The notes under the pieces: generated by a model
Seen by the model: only the letters and a program-made list of their open reading frames with translations
Told to the model about the DNA's origin: nothing
Database searches by the model: none
Source: Aulostomus chinensis
Taxonomy: Eukaryota > Chordata > Actinopteri > Syngnathiformes > Aulostomidae
DNA length: 64,000 nucleotides
Direction of reading: 5' to 3'
Assembly: GCA_037954235.1 (NCBI GenBank)
Contig: JBBMOA010000013.1
Span: 24,099,192-24,163,191 of the forward strand
Translations under genes and position numbers: made by a program
Part shown: piece after piece, positions 60,037 to 64,000 of the stretch
Layout: each line of letters opens with the position of its first letter
Position numbering within the stretch: position 1 is the stretch's first letter

Positions 60037-61369
60037 AAAGCTTTACATGTGCAAATGGTCAGTTTGTTTCCAGGTGACCTAGTGGAGGGTGGGAACCACT
60101 GTATGGAGCTAACAGGAAGTGGGGGTGGGAGCGGCTATCGGAGGGCACCAGCTGTCCGTGAGGATGGGCAGGTCCCCTGGCTTCCTGTTTCTCAACACTC
60201 TGTGCCCCGGAGCAAAACAAAACCAGCTTCCCTTTCCAGTTTGAGAAACAATAGATGATCCAAACAGCCCTCCTCCTCCTCCTCCTTCACTTCCAACCAC
60301 GCCTTTCTTTTTCCTCACCTTTTCTCATCTTGTCTTCCTCTTGCCCTCAGCCGGTTCTCTCCCACTTTTTTCTTCCCCCACTTTTTTCCTGTCTTCTCTT
60401 CCATCTCTCTCTCTTGCTCCCTCTCCCTCTCCCTTTGTCTCTCTCTGTGTCTTGTGCTGACATCCCTCCTGTCCTCTACCTCAATCTCCTCCACTTCAAT
60501 ACCTTTGATGGTTTTACATCTTCTTTTCTTACCAGTTAAGGTTTGTGTTGGCACATTAATTACGTCTAAATTCTGCTTTTGCTTTTACAAGTAAGAGTGT
60601 AAATGCCCTTAATGCAGCCGCTAACACCTGGGCTGCATGTCATGTTCAGCAAAATTAACACACCAATCATTTTTGAACAAAACTTTTCAGTGTCCGATAC
60701 GTACGGGGTCATCTTGAGGAACGTCGCAGCATCAATCCGACTTCTCCATTCTGCTCTAAACTGCACACAGCTGCTCGCTTACTCTGACCTCTGCTGCGTC
60801 CTGATAGGTGCATGTGCTGCATGCGCGACGGAAGAGACAACTAGGACAACGCAGAGAACAGCAAATCGTTGTTGTCAGTCACATTTATGTATCTGAAGTA
60901 GGATGTTGAGCTTTAATGGCACGCGCACAAACAAGTGTGACACAGAATCAGTGTCCTGGTGCCATTTCAAACAGCAGCTTTGTTTGGATTTGATATTTGC
61001 GGTGTTCGCCACTCAGATTTAGCTTGTAAATCACTGCACAAGTACATTTGATACCACATGAAATACTGTAAACATGCATTTACTCTGAAAGTCATCCTGC
61101 GAGGCCTCTTAACCAGACAAATCTGCCATTTGTTTTGTTGAAATGTAATTTGCAATTGTTTGCTGTAAGTTATGGTGACAAACATGCAGGTCATGAAAAA
61201 ATAAGGAGTGAAGAGCAACACGAGCTTTTAACAGTAGAATATTCCAGAAAGGTCAACAAGATGGGCTCCGAGACAGAAGTTATATTAATAATGAATAGAA
61301 TCTTCATCTGCACGCTGGAGAGAATTTCACCTCGAAAACATGCAGTGTCTGCATAACACGCTTACACAT

Positions 61370-61370
<1 letters not shown>

Positions 61371-61411
<41 letters not shown>
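61371..61411. repeat. (CA)n microsatellite
   Basis: A CA array of about 40 bases; a second interrupted CA tract lies at 61515-61556. Confidence 0.93.
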
Positions 61412-61414
<3 letters not shown>

Positions 61415-61705
61415 CTCAAATTTAGCAAACAGATTTACTCATACACTCGCACGTTGACCGTCACACAGAGAGGACATACCTGGTCTCAGATATGTTGGCA
61501 TACTTTATGTACACAAGCACACACACATACACACACACACACACTCACACACACAGAGCATAGAGTTATTGACACATGAAGAAATCCATATTTATATATA
61601 ATACAGTGTGGTGGAGACCCATCAGTCTCCATAGTCCATGAAAGGACCTGCACCGCTTTACTTAAGGTATTAAATGTTTATGTAGCCCTTTTTCATTCAT
61701 TTCTC

Positions 61706-61710
<5 letters not shown>

Positions 61711-61756
<46 letters not shown>
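61711..61756. repeat. (CA)n microsatellite
   Basis: A CA array of about 45 bases. Confidence 0.95.
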
Positions 61757-61757
<1 letters not shown>

Positions 61758-62917
61758 GCTGACCGCAGCAAATTCCCAAATCAGATAAGAAATTTACAAA
61801 CTATAAATAATTTGAAAAATTCTTTTTTAAACTTGTCAGCTCATTCTTTCGAGTATTTGATGTTTTCTGAGTTTATTCTGTTCCTGAATCTAAAAAAAGT
61901 CATTTTTAGCGAGGACCTCCTGTCATTGCAACATGCTACCCACTCTTAACGTCATATATTTTTGCTGTAAGCTACAACGCTGTCAGGAAACTGTTCCGAT
62001 TATGTCGCCGAATACGAATCAGTTTTTGACAGGAATCGCGTTTTTGGATGTTTGACTGCTAAATGTTATTACGTCTGTGAGGTGACCTGACTTTAGCTGC
62101 CTTAGTTTAAATACGAACTCACAGTAACTCGCCGCTGATGCACCCTGTCAGGCAGATCGCCTGCGTGTTTCAGGCACTACACTTGTGAAAAGTTATATAC
62201 AATAATTCATATTCAACCCGTATAATCATGAGCCAGGAGTGAGACGTTGGGGCATATGCAGCCATATTTCTGGTGGGAAAAAATGGGTGTTTTGAGCAAG
62301 ACATGGTTTTCACTGTCATTTTTTATTCATTTGATTTAATTATGTGGTTGTTAATCCAAACTATGACCAGTCCTCAACCTTAACCAAGTCTTTTGAGTGC
62401 CTAAACCTGAGCTGCCATTCCAAAAGCAGTGCGTTTTCCTCTGATATTTGAAGGAAAAAGACGACTTGTTGCTTGAGTTTCTTACTGCGGGGATTCGTAA
62501 CTTTTCAGAAAATATCATGCAGGTGTTTCATATGAATATGAAATTAAACGTGTTGCAAAATCTGATGTTTTCCGTAAAGCACTCAACTCGCAATCTAGAA
62601 CTTGAGCAAAGGTGTCTGTGTCTGCTCCACCAACACACAAGAATCAACGCAAACAGAAATGAATGGTTATTGAAGTTTAGCGTACTCTTTCCTGACTTTT
62701 TGGGCTCATGACCTCTCACACCGAGGCAGGGTCAACCTGTGGCCCCTCGTCACAGGATAGCCTCCCCCCCCTGACTGTTCAGTTCATTTGAAGGATTTTT
62801 AGAATATTCAAAAATATATTTCCAAAAGAAAGTAGCTGTGTTTGCAGAATCATCCGGAAAAAATTCCCATCATCTTGTGAACAGTAAAACACTTCTTCAC
62901 CCCAACATTTAACGAGA

Positions 62918-62965
62918 GACAGCTTTGAGGGGTCCTGGCCCAGAGGTTGGGAACCCCTAACACTG
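62918..62965 (-). mobile_element. hAT-like terminal fragment (GGGGTTCCCAACCTCTGGGCC)
   Basis: On the minus strand it reads TTAGGGGTTCCCAACCTCTG, GGCCAGGACCCCTCAAAG, like the common terminus GGGGTTCCCAACCTTTTTTGG...GGACCCC. A weakly similar stretch near 62730 (GGTCAACCTGTGGCCCCTC) may be the other end. Confidence 0.4.
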
Positions 62966-63534
62966 TGAACAGTTGCAGGGAGGAGGACGGAGAGCAGACA
63001 CGGACGGACAGACAAGAGTTAAAAGTCGGATGTTGACTTTTTTTAATGGAATAATTTAATGTATTCAGTAACAGAAAGAACTATTTTAGTTGGATAAAAT
63101 GAATCGGGGTCGTGGTGCCAGCAGGAGACACTGAATTGACACTAAATGTATCATGCGGCAGTGACCTTGAATGTTTGTGTTATCAATACATTGATCTAAA
63201 AAAAATCTAATCATCTGGTCTGTTTTAGGCATATTTGGCAGAAGCAAAAAATAATTTTAATATCAATGAGATACTGTAGTTGCATCACGGGAGGTTAGAA
63301 TTAATTAATTAATTAAGTTATACCAATCAAAGACCCCCCTCCTCCTAACATAACCCCCCGCCACCCCCTTCTCTAGTCGGTTGCTGAGAGCCTAGCAGGT
63401 ATCGCTAACTCTTTTAGATCTGAGCTCCATTATTGTAAAGTGATGCTCATTACCATTGATTCGGCCTCACCGGGAGTGTGAGCCCCACCAGGAAGTTGTG
63501 TGTGTGTGTTTGCTTGTTAATTCATTCTATGAGA

Positions 63535-63535
<1 letters not shown>

Positions 63536-63590
<55 letters not shown>

Positions 63591-63724
63591 TGTGTTGAGC
63601 ACTCAGCATCCCGCCGTGTGTGACAGTATTTCATATTTGTCCTTCACAATAGCGTTTGATAACTTAAGGAGAAATCCTCTTGCCGCTGAGTTGTGGTATT
63701 TTTCAGTGTTACAGTATTTGGCTG

Positions 63725-63757
<33 letters not shown>
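63536..63757. repeat. two (TG)n arrays
   Basis: TG arrays at about 63536-63589 and 63727-63757, followed by GTTGGTGTTGG-rich sequence at the window's right edge. Confidence 0.93.
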
Positions 63758-63758
<1 letters not shown>

Positions 63759-64000
63759 TGGTCGGGGCGTTGGTGTTGGTGTTGGGGTGTCTCTGTCTCT
63801 TCCTCCTCTGCGTGTTGTGTTGTCCCTGCGGAGCTTCGCCCTGGGGGTCAGTGCAGTTGGGGGGGAGGGCGGCCCCTGTTGAATTATGGATGGAGGTGAA
63901 GAGGGGATGAGGGCTGGCCTCGAGGGGACATACCCCCCTCCATCCCCAACACTTCCGACCCCCCCCCAATCCTCCCCCCCATCTTCTATTTTCCCTTCGC

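Larger units (their letters stand above)
48372..64000 (+). other. ldb2: ldb2 intron 2 (5' part, continues beyond the window)
   Basis: Starts with a GTAAGC donor at 48372 and runs past the window edge, because no exon encoding TIGRTLIPRYF was found. It contains an RTE-like scrap at 50.04 kb, CA/TG/GA arrays, a SINE-like or MITE-like fragment at 57.11 kb, a hAT-type MITE at 59.14-59.34 kb, a speculative minus-strand frame at 59.5-60.0 kb and a hAT-like fragment at 62.92 kb. A plus-strand frame at 57654-57923 (89 codons) is not recognised. A candidate conserved block sits at 54.87-55.05 kb. Confidence 0.85.

Overview
This window is vertebrate, almost certainly teleost-fish, genomic DNA with one recognisable protein-coding gene. 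The only convincing coding sequence is the first two coding exons of ldb2 (LIM-domain-binding protein 2, also called CLIM1), on the + strand at 28562-28693 and 48269-48371. They join in frame across a 19.6 kb GT-AG intron and encode the first 78 residues plus one base of a split codon. The peptide (MVQPEYRIYEMNKRL, then LWWDAFATEFFEEDATLTLSFCLEDGPKRY) fits LDB2 rather than LDB1. The next exon (TIGRTLIPRYF in the family) was not found, so the rest of the gene should lie beyond 64000. Teleosts can carry two ldb2 copies and I cannot tell which this is. The teleost assignment rests on dense (CA)n/(TG)n microsatellites, the 'GGGCGGCACGGTGGTGCAGTGG...ATGGATGGATGG' element, RTE-like tails ending in GACAGACAGACA, and a long intron in an AT-rich background.

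Layout. 1-28.4 kb is intergenic or upstream DNA: long microsatellites, transposon relics (hAT-like, SINE-like), a decayed C2H2 zinc-finger fragment near 10.2 kb, an exon-like block at 10363-10490, and two hairpins (17291-17357 and 25586-25637). 28.2-28.75 kb is the ldb2 promoter, 5' UTR and exon 1: pyrimidine-rich and CpG-rich, no clear TATA box, two upstream ATGs, and a textbook Kozak start. 28.7-48.27 kb is intron 1, including a repeat island at 37-39.2 kb with two copies of one SINE-like element in opposite orientations, each flanked by a target-site duplication, plus an array of a ~42 bp degenerate tandem repeat at 44.1 kb that also occurs inverted at 20.6 kb. 48.37-64.0 kb is the start of intron 2, with MITE-like and LINE fragments, microsatellites, and one speculative two-exon reading frame on the minus strand (59516-60036).

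Nearly all other open frames are chance, low-complexity (TG/CA, CT/GA) or repeat-derived frames. I see no CRISPR array, rRNA, convincing tRNA, or bacterial or viral gene. Family names for repeats come from motif recognition, not from a database search. The most novel signals are structural: the near-perfect hairpins, the inverted dispersed minisatellite, the exon-like blocks, and candidate conserved noncoding blocks around a developmental regulator.
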